Assembly: GCA_033557685.1 (NCBI GenBank)
Contig: JAWQRN010000666.1
Span: 1 to 27,363, forward strand
DNA: 27,363 nucleotides
Source: Sperchopsis tessellata
Lineage: Eukaryota > Arthropoda > Insecta > Coleoptera > Hydrophilidae
Direction: 5' to 3'
In this document: positions 11,059 to 23,600 of the stretch, piece after piece
Layout: every line of letters begins with the position of its first letter
How positions within the stretch are numbered: position 1 is the first letter of the stretch
Made by a program: the position numbers and the translations under genes
Notes under the pieces: model-generated
Seen by the model: the letters and a program-made list of their open reading frames with translations, nothing else
What the model was told of the DNA's origin: nothing
The model's database searches: none

Positions 11059-11480
11059 CAAATACATTCTTCAAACAATTGTTTGTATTTGAATGAACAA
11101 AAATTTATCGAGTAATTCATTCGTTAGTTAATCTTTTCTACTAATTGTTAACTATTGATAGTTCATTCGATAATAGGTACCTATCACTAGCAAAAATCAT
11201 AAGATGTACAGTACTAAATGTAATAGACTGTCAAGGTTTGTCTTATCTGTAAGAAATAAAATTCAGAATCAATTATCGATTGTTGAAAAATAATCGGGTA
11301 ATAATTTATTAGGTTACTCGATAATTTGATTGATCGATTACTTGGTTATTTGATTAATTGACTAATCAATTATTTGATTAACCAATTGATTGATTATTAT
11401 TTTTATAAAATAGTTAATATAAGTCAGTCTGCAATGTTTCCTTTATCTGAAATTCGCACATAAAAACATAAAGGAAAAAC
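11059..11480. repeat. AT-rich intergenic DNA with cryptic TAAT/ATTA palindromes
   Basis: From about 11262 to 11400 the sequence is a dense run of short overlapping palindromic words (attgatt, aatcaatt, gattaatt, atcgat) without a fixed period. No ORF. It lies just beyond the tetraspanin poly(A) site. Confidence 0.5.
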
Positions 11481-11500
11481 ACAATTTACACTTAAATAAT

Positions 11501-11506
11501 TTTATT
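11501..11506 (-). terminator. Poly(A) signal of the tetraspanin gene
   Basis: AATAAA on the minus strand (TTTATT on plus), 34 nt past the stop codon; the implied cleavage site is about 11475-11490. The 3' UTR would be very short. Position and hexamer are seen; use is inferred. Confidence 0.6.
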
Positions 11507-11539
11507 AATATTAAATATAAATATAACAGGTTAACATCA

Positions 11540-11605
11540 TCAGACAAACATGAAAGTTCTTCTTATTTCACTTGACAGATAACAAGATAGAGATACACCA
11601 ATCAA
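11540..11605 (-). CDS. Tetraspanin exon 5 (TM4 end, C-terminus, stop)
   Basis: Twenty-one codons plus TGA (11542-11540) after an unbroken T-tract acceptor (ten T then AG). LIGVSLSCYL completes TM4 and SSEIRRTFMFV forms the short basic cytoplasmic tail. Tetraspanin genes commonly end with such a tiny exon. An AATAAA follows about 35 nt after the stop. Confidence 0.88.
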   Translation of the reverse strand: MIGVSLSCYLSSEIRRTFMFV

Positions 11606-14600
11606 CTAAAAAAAAAATAATTTATAAATATATTGTTACAGCATTATTGTATTTACTTGCTTAAAACTTTTGTACTTTATACATTTTTAAAATTAATATA
11701 ATAAATGATTTAGTTAGAATATTTATATAAATTTTATAAATACCACAAAATTTGGTGGTATAGACATTTACAAGAATATATTCAAATTACCTGCATTACG
11801 GCCATCCCAAAGCCAAAAACTTCTATGGTGTGGATATGGGTCTTTACAAATGATTCGTACACCCGTAAACATCCAGTTTGATACGAACAATTCAATTCTG
11901 TACTTAAAATGCATGACTCTGGTAGTTTTTCAAAAGTAAAGTTGTACTGTAACCAATCTTCTGGACCATTAACACCACAGCATTTGAACTACCAAAAAAT
12001 TAATTATATTAGATTTTTTTCCATTTATTTAACATTAACTTTTTTCCGCTGCTATGACCCATTTTGCCGCATCCAGTATTTGAACTGGAATTGGGTTCAT
12101 TTAACATTTAAGTACAATACATGGAACTCACAGTTGTACATCCCTCCTTGAAGAAGACCAACACATAGACTTTTCCTTAATCACAAAAACTTAACTGTCT
12201 CGGGGTTGAATCCCAGACCCTTTGCTCATTGGTATGCTGGCTTACAACATTATTATCGAGGTGGTTTATGTTAGATAATATAAGGAAGATTCTTCATCTT
12301 CTTTCTGTGACACTACAACCCGCTATGGGTTTTGATCTGCTCCACCACCTCTATCCATTGTTCTCGGTTTAGGGCTCCACGGCATAATTCCGCACTCCCA
12401 CTGATCTCAGGTCTTCCACCTAGTTCTCCTTGGCCTTCCCCTCGCTCTTACTTCCGATGATACCCAGTCCATTACTTTTTTAGGTGTTCTTACATTTTAC
12501 ATACGCATAAGATGAGCGAACCATCCCAGACGCTTGGCTTTTACAAAGCGCACTGTCTCCTCCGTTGATCAGGGCATCGAGTTCGTGGTTCATCTCCAAA
12601 TATCTTTTTGAGTACTCTTCGTTCCCATACTATCGAGTTCGTGGTTCATCTCTAAATATCTTTCTGAGTACGCTTCGTTCCCATATCATCGAGTTCGTGG
12701 TTCATCTCCAAATATCTCTTTGAGTACTCTTTGTTCCCATACCCTAAGTGTATTTATCTCCCTATCGGTCAGTGTCCATGTTTCTCTTACATATGTGACC
12801 ACAGGTCTTATCAAAGATCCATAAATTCTAAGCTTCGTTGATCTACTTAGGAGTTTTGAACTTACCATATCTTTATGGGAATATACTGCTTTGTTCCCTG
12901 CCTTTATTCTAGCTCTTATCTCTTCACTCATTTGGTTCGTTGATGTTAAAGTGGCACCTAAGTATGTAAAGGAGTTAACAGTCTCAAAGGTAATTTATCT
13001 ATTTTGAAGGATCTTTGTCCTTCTTGCTCTCTTCTTGCTGTTTTCATATATTTTATTTTCCCCTAATTAGTCAGTAAACCAACTTTTTTTGATTCCTCCA
13101 TCAGCATGCAAAATGTATATCTTAGATCGTATTCGCTCTATGCTGTTATAACGATATCTTCTACATACGCACATAGTTGCACGCATTTTGTGGCTATATT
13201 ACTAGACAGTTTCAACTTATCACGGATTCCAGCAGAAGGTTACAAAGCAAGGCTGAGAGAACCTTCAAGAGTTACATTAATGAGCTTAATAAGTTTTCTG
13301 GGTATACCCATTATAGTGTGCCGTCTGATTAGCTCCCTTCTATTAATGCTATCAAAAACCTGCCTAAAATCAATACAAAAATTATGCAGTTCAATGTTGT
13401 GCTCATAGCTTTTTTCCTGGACTTATTTCATGAGGTGTATCTGGTCATTTCTGGTGCGGTTAGGTCGGAAGCCGCACTGGTACTCCCCCATTAATTCTTC
13501 AGCATATTCGGATAGTTTGTTATGTATTATGTTTGATAAGATCTTGTTACATTCAACAGGGTTATGCTTCTGTAATTATTGCATATCTTCTTGTCCCCTT
13601 TTTTATGTAAAGGTTGTATTATCCCCACTTTCCATTCGTCTGGAATTCTTTCCTCGTTCCAGATTTTCCCAATTAGTCTATGTATCGTTTCCCACAGAAG
13701 TCTACCTGCATTTTTATTAATTCAGGGTTTATGGAATCGCAGCCTGGCGACTCATTCTTCAGCGCCTTAATGACTGCAACCACCGCTTTGTACGTTGGTG
13801 TCCAGATTTCAGGTTCCCCAGTATGGTATATCTTCATCCACACTTCCCACGCCAGCAGCCAGCAGGTCCTCAAAGTACTCCTTCCATCTCCCCTAGATGA
13901 CACTTTCCTCCGTTAGGATGCACCATCTCTGCAGGCAGTCGCTCTGGCCTGGAATTCTTTTGTTTTTTCACGTATGCCGTTGTAGAATTTCCTTGAGTTT
14001 TTTAAAACATTACTTGATCTGTTCCAGTTTAAGGTTCATCATTTCCTGCTTCTTTCACATGAATATTCTTGTGACTATTCTCCTTAAGTTTTCGAACTCC
14101 ACAGTCTTCATTTCTTATTCTTTTTTTCCTGCCTATTACACTATCAGCTGCCTCCAGTATCACTTTTCTTATCCGCAGCCACATTTACTCGACATTGTTT
14201 CCTTCTACCTCTACCGTCAGTGCGTCTTCTACTTTTTTGCAGTAGCTGTTCGTTTGTCCTTCAATGTCTAGATATTCCATTTACTGCTTGCAGTACCTTT
14301 TATTGTTGGTACTATGGCTATTTGTTGTTTCAAAGTCGTTCCCACCAGGTAATGAACTGTATCACAATTCGCTCCCCTGTATGATCTCACATCCTGGATA
14401 TAAGGAAGATTGCCATACTAAAATTATAAAGTATATTCGAGAAGAATATACAGAAATGTTAAAGATTTTTTGGAAAATGTGAAAGGGACAAATGGTGTGG
14501 ATGTGAGGACATTGGGTAAAAGGTTGTAAAACTACAAACGCCATCGCAAAAACATTGTACTATTAGAAAGATAAAGTATCAACAAATCTAAAACAAATTT

Positions 14601-17600
14601 TGAAAAGTTAATGAGAACTTTTAAATAAAATAGGTCACTTTTTCACAAACGTTTACTGGTAAACACAATCAATTATTAACATTTTCAAAAATTGTAATGA
14701 AACGAAATAGAGTACTGATTATATTGTTACCCCATGAATTAATTATTTAATTCTTGGCCGATCGCGTGTTGTACGAGGGTGGAAAATTTCGTACCTGGCG
14801 CACCGAAAAACATTTTTCAGTGTTGCTTATGAAGCTAGGTAATAATAATTCTATTCAGTCACTTTTTTAAACCAAATTGTTAAAAACATTATTAACTATT
14901 TTGTGGTTAATTTGGCGGTTCGGAAAGCGCCTCTAGCGGTAGCGTCACTGAATTTCGACCCTTCGTCAGTGCCTATAAAAGACGGAGGGCCGGAAGTCAT
15001 CAGCCATCTTCAACAAGGTAACATTCTCTGCTCAACACAAGTTACAATGTTTATAAATGGAACCATTAATAAGAAAAATATATGTAAGGAGTAGGTTTTG
15101 ATGTGGACAGGATTTACTGGTGAAGTAGCTAAACTAATTAGCAAAATGTAAATAGTTACGGCATTTATTTGTAAGCACTTGTAAAGCCCGCTTTGTGAAG
15201 ATTCGATGTTTACGCCAGCCACAGTGGTAAAGACGCAATACAATAATATAAATACAAAAGTAAGTTTGCAAGATCTACCAAATATATCAACTCAACAACA
15301 TATAGCTATTCCAGTACTTTCCCAATTACTCATCAGCGTCGTTTGGGAACTATCTCCAGCAGTTAGTGTATGAAATGCATACAATGTGTAGATAAAAAAA
15401 TATAGATATTAATGCCATCTATTGTGATCCTTTTAGACAGGTCAAAGTAGCAGAAACGAATAGCCTATATTAATGTAAAAATTAAAGTTAGTTTCTGACT
15501 TTCCAAAGATGTCAGCTTGACGATATATAGCTATTTCAGTACTTTCCCAGTACATTTTCAGTGCCGTTGAGAATCAGACAACTCAAGTAGTCTCACAAGT
15601 TAGGGTTATGAAACACAAATAATTCGTATATACAGCCTGCTTTTGCAGCAGCACCACAAATTGAGTATGGGGGCCATGACCTCAGTCACTAATACCATAG
15701 TTCAGCCTAGAGTGAAAGACAACTTGACAAGTTGTAAGCGCGTACTCCCTCCCAGCAATGGTCTTAGCTTTATATAATATTTGGTGCCAACGATAGACTT
15801 ATGCTCAAATATAAATATATGACTCTGCCACTCAATCTATAGTCTTTATAGAGGGTCAGAAACTTCGTAGAACCAGCATGTTTAAAGGGAAAATGCTTGC
15901 TTAAAGTGAAGTAAACTGCCTGGCTCTTAGTTTTATATAAACTCAATCATAATCGGCAACACACTGATGATGTCTCCCAATGAAGATTTCAGCATATTCA
16001 GGCCAGCTCCTTTATGCTATAAGGTGGTGTCATCATCATTCATATAAATTATAAAAAAACCGTGACCACAAAATTGATCAGTGAGGTACACTGATCTATA
16101 GGTCTTAAAGAGCTGTACTCCTGTTTTAAACATACCACTTGTTTCCTGTTCATCAAGCATGATCGTGTTATTGGTAAACAGCAGTAATCGAATGCCTCAT
16201 GATTCTTTGAAAATCCCGGAACAGCCTGATACTGCACTCACGAAGTTTCATTCCCATCAGAACTTCTTCAATTAACAGCGGTATTTCTAAAGCCATGCCT
16301 GTACCCTTACAGAAACCATATAGGTTATCAACAAGAGTGTGATGCTCATCAAAAAACCACACCATTGTCCTTGCCGAAAGACACTCGACCACTTTTGGAC
16401 GAAACATTAATGTTTCCATTCTTGTAATTTGGTGTTGCTTTCACGATCTCCATTTTATGGAGAACACCACCTGTGACAAAACAACTTCATACTATGTCAA
16501 TGAGAGGTAAAATGATTTAACTGGCAACAGCTTTCATGAACCACATATTCATGCCAAACATATCAACCGTAGTCTTTCTCTTCAGTTTAACAATTGCTCC
16601 ATCACCTCCTGAAGTGTTTCAGGATGGAGAAAAATATTATAACTATTTGCATATAAAGTGCTCACACAATAAAATACAGAGCAATCTTTTCCGAAATCTT
16701 TAGTAAAGTTTTCACCACGTTCCGCGTCATCTGTTTGATAACTTGTCTTCAGCCCAATATTCTATATTCTAGTTTTTGTGGAGTTAAAAGCATTTGCAGG
16801 TGTCCTAAATTTGTATTTCACCCATTTCTACATTTTTCTTTTTTATTGTAATCTATTACCAACTAAAAAAAAATTATGCTTATAATTCTAAAGTTTCTAT
16901 TTGACCTGTATTCTTTTAATGTACTTTGATGTTATCCATGATTTTGCAATTACTTTACCAAAGGCATAGGCTGGAATATTTAAGAGGTATTATGCTTACA
17001 GAATTGGGAATCTGTTAGAAATACATTTCATCCTATTATGTGCTGCTGCTCAGGTGCTTTTAGGTGAAAGATGATATCTCCTCTAGGGGCATTTACCTTT
17101 TGCACTAGCAGACTTGTGGCCTTATTATCAAAGGAGGCGATAGAAGAAGAGGCAGATTTCATTGTAGGTCCAATCTGAATCGCTCCCAATATGTATTAAT
17201 GTTTTTTTATGTAAACTTTTTATGACTCTTTGTATACATAGTAAACAAGTATTTTATATTGTACATTAGACCTAGAAATGAATTTATTACTGTATTATAT
17301 AGCAGTAGGCTCATCACACTTTCTTGAAATCCTTATTTCTATTATTCTTGTGAAAAATTCCTATTCATATTTTCTTCAATTTATTACATGTTTTTATAGA
17401 ATAGAAGAATATTTGAGTAAGTTGACAAGTTTATAGAAGGTTTGTTTCAGAATTTTTGAAGCATATTAATCCAGATTAATGGTTGCTTTTGAATTGTGGA
17501 TGATTCCAGAAGATTAACGCTTAATGGAAGAATACGAATATAAACAATTGATTTTTGCATCACATTTAGTGAATGTGATATTTATGTTCAAGTTTAAAAA

Positions 17601-20600
17601 AATATTATTTATATATTTATGAAACAAAAGTGGAAATATACCTACACCAATTTGCAAACTATCCCAAGCAAACGTAACATTATCAAGTCTTTGATAGAAT
17701 TTTAATGAGGTTGTAAAAGTTGTATTGATGTAATTTTCGGTTGTTTCTGCTAAAAAAAATGCTCCAACACCAGCAGCTAATTCCAAAAATAGAACTAAAA
17801 TAAGCAAAGTTGAAAACTGGAAATAAAATGCATTAGACTTTAAACCAAGAATCTTGTTTTTTAAATTTTTACCAATAAAGTCATGCAAACATTTTCTTTC
17901 ATTACTCCATAACAACCAATGACGGTAATTAGAAAAACTATTATTCCCACAATGAGTAAAAAGTCAGCTCCAAGAACATATCTTTCGTCCAAAAATGGTT
18001 CATTTGTAAAATTAGACTTTACGCTGCTTCCGACAGTCAATAATATTATACCAGAAATCTATAAAAATTTAAAATATAATTATAAACAAGCTGTTCTTTT
18101 TGGGTGACATTATTTGATAACTTGTAAGCTGTTTCAGATAGAAAACTTTAAAGATAAAAGTTTTTTAGGTTCTACTGTTTTTATATGTGCAGGATATATT
18201 TTTTATAAATTAAATACCCTATATGTTTACAACTTTTGTTTCTGGTAAGATTGTTTTTCGAATTTATGCATCTTCCCTACACTTAAACTAAAGCCATTAT
18301 GAGATATTTAAAATTATAAAACAACAAAAAGACATTACTGAATAATTTTAACGTCAATTTTTTCTTTATTTTAATAGATTAAGAAATAATTTTGAGATCA
18401 TGTTTAAACTTTTTCCTTTCCTCTTTACCAGTCACTGCATTTACAATTTGACACACAGCACTCTGCCCTTTCCAATTATTAACATACTATTTATTTTTCT
18501 CTAGTTGCAATAATAAGTTGTTTACCTCTGTTTTTACCCTCTAGCTTAATGCTTACACTCTGGTAAATACACTGCAAGTGTTGTTAAAGATCAACATCCT
18601 ATTTATACATTATTTCTGGTGTGGAAAGATTGCACAGTCTCTTTTGTCCACTACTCTTTAAATGAAAAAATATTAACATAGTTCATAAATGTACTCATAA
18701 AATCTCTACATCACCTACCCGATACACATTTGACCATTCGTCACCCATTATAAAATGTTTAATTATATATTGTCTCACCATTTATGACCCTACATTTCGA
18801 ACTGATGCTTTAGCTTAAGAAATTTCTGCATTGAAACTTATAATTTGAGCTCTATGATAAACTAGATATACCTGTATTTACTACTATATATCGCTCCTAA
18901 GTATATTATAATATTATCTATGCAGTTCCCAGAATGTATTGCAACCAGTGTCCACTCATTAATCATCAACAATAGAAGAATTGTCCTTTGATTTAATATT
19001 TATATTAAAGTTTCCCAAAATGAAGAAAACTATTGTAATTTTTTTACAGCTTCACAAATAACAATTCAACAAATTTAAAGTGCATTTATTTTAAAGTGCT
19101 TAATTTACATTAACACAATAATAATTATACAACTGTATTTCTAGCGGGAATATCTACCGTCCTATTACTTTTTGCCCAAACTTTGTAGTAGACTTGGTCT
19201 AAACTGCGGGGAGGACTCTCCTTGATACTACTCTGACTCTGGCCGGCTGTTTATATAGCAGGGCTGTATTCGATTTGTCTTGATCAACCAACTCAACAGC
19301 ATATTGAAGCAGACTAAGATAATTCCAGAATATAAGAACAATAGTAAGAATTCTGTTGACAATTACAGGCCAATTTCTAACTTTAATGTCTTATCTAAGA
19401 TTTTTGAACGAACTTTAAGTGCAACTTCAGTTTTCTGGAATCAAGTGCATGGGTTAAGAGTAGGTAGGTCTACTGCTAGTGCACTACAAAACATTCTAGC
19501 TCTGATTTTGGATGGAAATCTCTATGCTGTGTGCATGAATTATGATTTGTCAAAAGCATTCAACTTGGTTAACCATGAACTTTTGATTTTGAGACTTCAT
19601 GCATACAGAGTAAGGAGCTTGACTTTGTCAACGTATAGATCATATTTGCTGAATCGAGAACAAGTTGTTCAGATTAATTGTGCTCGAAAGGTACAACTAC
19701 TGAATCCTGCAAGAGAATATCTAATATTGGCATACCACAGGGTTCAGTATTAATCCCGATTTTGTTTTTGGTTTTCATAAACGATTTGCCAAGATGTGTG
19801 AATGTACCTATGACATTATATGCTGATGACACGAGTTTGTGTTTCTGCAGATATGGTTGAATCTTGAATAACTGGTTTTCAGAGAATGGCCGTATCGTAA
19901 ATGTTGGTAAGACTAACATTATCCATTTCATTAGAGAAGTGATCTGGGGCACATATTGTTTGGTGGTGCAAATATTCAGTTTGTAATGTTGTGTATATTG
20001 TTGGTAATGCACATCGACGAAGATTTGCATTGTACTGAACATTATGATCATTTAAAAAAGAAGCTTAAAACTGTGAATTTTATTTTGAGTCATGATTGTA
20101 AGTTTAGTAGTGTTGTCCTCTTGAGAACTATTACTATGCATATTTCAAGTCTAAACTACGGTACGGCATCCTTTTCTGTTACATGATGTATTATTCTTGC
20201 AAAAAAGATCGTTGCCTATTATGAATGGTTTGAACTATGAGTCATGTGTTCCATGTTTTGCTAGTTTGAGGATAATGACCGTGATCTCATTATACATTTA
20301 TGATTGTGTGGTGTTTGTGCATGACAAAAGAAATTTATTTGATATGGGAAGTGATATTCACATGTACAATACAAGATATGCAACTATTTATGTAAGACTC
20401 CAATTAGCAAGAGTGTCATCATTTCATAGATCTTTTATGAATGTTGCATCTATTTGTATTTGCATTTGTGCATGTGGTGCTATGTATTATGGTGTTATAT
20501 TATTATGTTGCTAATAATTGTATCTATTTTGTATTTCAACACTTATTGGTATTTGAAATAATGTATTGAATTTAAATTTGAACTGAAGAACCTACTGATC

Positions 20601-23600
20601 GGATTCAACTTTGATATGCAGTTCATCAAGTTCCTGGAATCTCGTGCGAAACACCTTGGCAATACCCCAGGACATCTTCAGATCAGCTGCTTCACAGTGT
20701 ACCAGTGAACTTGGCACCAAACAGATCTTCTTCTTGCTCCTTCACCACATTAAAATCCAGCTGATGGCTTTCCTGAATCTTCAGGAATGTCTCAAACTTC
20801 TATTCATCGGGGACTTATAATTTCTCTATCCGAAGATGTTCTCCTTCTTCGAAGCTGGTGTAAGGGGTAACCGATTGCAGTGTATGACTATTGGTTTTCC
20901 TCGTGGTTGTTTCTTGATTTGATACATCATGTCGTTAATTATATTCGCTACTTCATATGGTCCTTCTCAGGATAATTGCAGTTTGGGGAATAGACCTTTC
21001 CAGCGTTGTGAATTATACAGCCAGACTAGATCGCCTTTTTTGAATCCTCTAGGATTGGCTCGTACATCGAATCTCTTCTTTATTCTATTGCTTGCAATCT
21101 GTATGTTGTTTCGGACAAGATTGTGAATGTCGTACATCTTCCATCTTAGATTGTTAACATAATTATCACCTGCTTCCTATTAATCTTGCCGGCTGCCTAA
21201 ATCAAGTCACCAGGTAATCTCATTTCTCTTCCGAAAATCATTCTAACTGGGATTTTGTTAACAGCTGAGCGGTAGGTCATCAGGAATAGATGGATAAACT
21301 TTTCCCAATCTTTTTGATATTTGGAAACAACTTTGGATAGGTATCAGTGCCCATGGTTTGATTAATTCACTCCATTAGACTGAGGGTGTTACGGCGTTGT
21401 TCACGTGTACCTTATCACAAGTAGTTTGCACAAGGCACAGAAATATAGAGAACTTGTTGATTATAAGATAAACAGATTGGAAATAAGTAATAATGTAAAG
21501 ACAGAGGAATTATGGATAAAATTCAAAAACATCGCAAAGGAGAACGTGAGAGAAATATGTGGAACAATAAAGATGGGAAACAAAAAAACAAAAGATAAAC
21601 TGATGGACCCAGGAAATAAAACCAGAAGACGGACTAAAGAAGAAAAGGCGGAAAGAGCATCTACCAGATGAGTCGCAAATAAAGTAAAATGAATACAAGG
21701 AACAAAGAAAGAAAGTAAGAGACTTGGTAAAAGCTAGTGAACAAAAAAAGCTCGGGAAAAATGGAGGAAAACAGTAAAACGAAGCAAAAACTGTTTTTTA
21801 AAGTAGTCAAAAACATCAGACAGGAAACAACAACACAGACGAAAACTCTAAAAAAAAAAAGGAGGAATGATAACAGAAGACAAATTGATAATGGATAGAT
21901 GGAAACAATATTTCCAAGATCAACTAAATGATAGCGCAAGAGATAATGAAAACAGTAAAGCTGAGAACAACATACTAGAAAATGAAGTACCAAATGAAGA
22001 CGAAATAGATATTGAAGAGATAAAGGAAGCAATATAAACATGGAAAAACGGTAAAGCTGCGAGTCATAATAGAATATAGATAGAAATGCTGAGGAATATG
22101 GGAGATAAGGGAATAGAACTATACAGGAAAATATGTAATAAGGCATAGAAAAGAAAATAAATACTGAAAGATTGGGAGGTAGGGATGAGAGTACCAACAC
22201 ATAAGAAGGAAGATACGAGTGCAGCAATTATAGGGGAATTACAATAATAAGTAATGCATTAAGAATATACGAAAAAGTGTTAGAAAGAAGAGTAAAACAT
22301 TACACAGAAACACTGAAAAAGAATACAAAAGCATATCTAATATTTATAGACTTGGAAACACTTTTGTTAGAACGGACAAAGAGAAAGTATGAGCTAGTAT
22401 GGTTGAAAAAGAGTAAAAAAGAATCTGATAAATGCGGTTAAGAGAATATACAAGAATACCACCAACTATGTAGTGAGTAGGAACATCAGGTCCACAAATT
22501 TCCGAACAAATGAGGGACTAATACAGAGTGGAAGTCAAGTCCAACGATGTTTAACGTATATATATATATAGACGAAATAATTAAAGACCTGCACAGAACA
22601 GAACAGAGTGGAAGAAATTCATAAAGAAGGGTTAAAAAACCAACCTCTTCACCGAAAGGTAGAAGACGATATATATATATACGATCATTACTTACGTCAA
22701 AACGAACAAAAAGTGCTCCAAACACAAAAATGTACCTAAACATGTTTTTGTTACTCCTATATTAGTATTATTATTTACTCTCATAATATAGTTTATTTTG
22801 TATCACTTGTTACTTCCAAATTTTTTATATCATTTGTAGATTGAAACTAATCAAGGAACTATAGAGCTTAATTATGTTTTAAATTTTTTGCGTATTTGTG
22901 CAATAAAGGTATATTGCTTTCTATCAAAGCTAGTTTTAAAATATTGTAAAATTTGAACGGTAAATAACAAAAATCAATAAAGATATTTAAATAAATATTC
23001 TCTAAAATTAAATTGGCAAATGTTACTGTATAGACTATGAAACCTCTTATAAAATTTATGACTTACTATTATCATAAAACATTTTACAAAAAATTCTCAT
23101 ATCATACACCTTAGCACAGGATACATCTTTATGTTGGGATAAACTGCTGAACTTAATTGAAGATTGATTCTCGATCTTCTACTACGGAGTGGTTTTTGAT
23201 CAAGGGTCAATCTTTCCATCTAAAAGACTGATCGTTCGATCATATGCTTCAGATGGATCTTTCGAAGCAGCCCTAGTGAACACTCAGAAATATGAACAAC
23301 TCAGTAGAGAAAAAATAAAAAATATAAACTGAAATTTCAAGAAATTGAAAAAATGTTGAAATTAATGATTTTGAAATATTTGAAAAGTATGAGTTGAACC
23401 AAATAACCTAATATCAAAAAAATAACTTTCAATTTAATCTATTAATCTAATAAATTAAAATATAATCAAATATATAAATTTTGTTATGAACAAATTTAAT
23501 TTCTACTGTAATTGGAAAAAATGTTTTCATTATTTTCACATTCCTTATAGTACATTTATTTAACTTCAACTGAAAAATAGATATAGCAAGAATATTATAA

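Noticed and set aside
11262..11400. CRISPR-like or regular satellite array
   Set aside because: No fixed unit or spacer; the words overlap irregularly, and the window is eukaryotic.
13106..14271. Several plus-strand ORFs of 78-124 codons
   Set aside because: Antisense shadows of the minus-strand RTE-like element.
15010..15243. 77-codon minus ORF, partly hydrophobic
   Set aside because: Overlaps the candidate LTR end and intron DNA; no splice sites or family signature.
17919..18107. 62-codon plus-strand ORF
   Set aside because: Antisense of tetraspanin exon 2.
21661..22227. 188-codon minus-strand ORF, very hydrophobic
   Set aside because: Antisense to the Lys/Glu-rich RTE-like linker; AAA/GAA codons read backwards give Phe/Leu/Ser, so it is a shadow.
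22557..22682. Two short TA microsatellites
   Set aside because: About seven TA units each; ordinary in AT-rich DNA.
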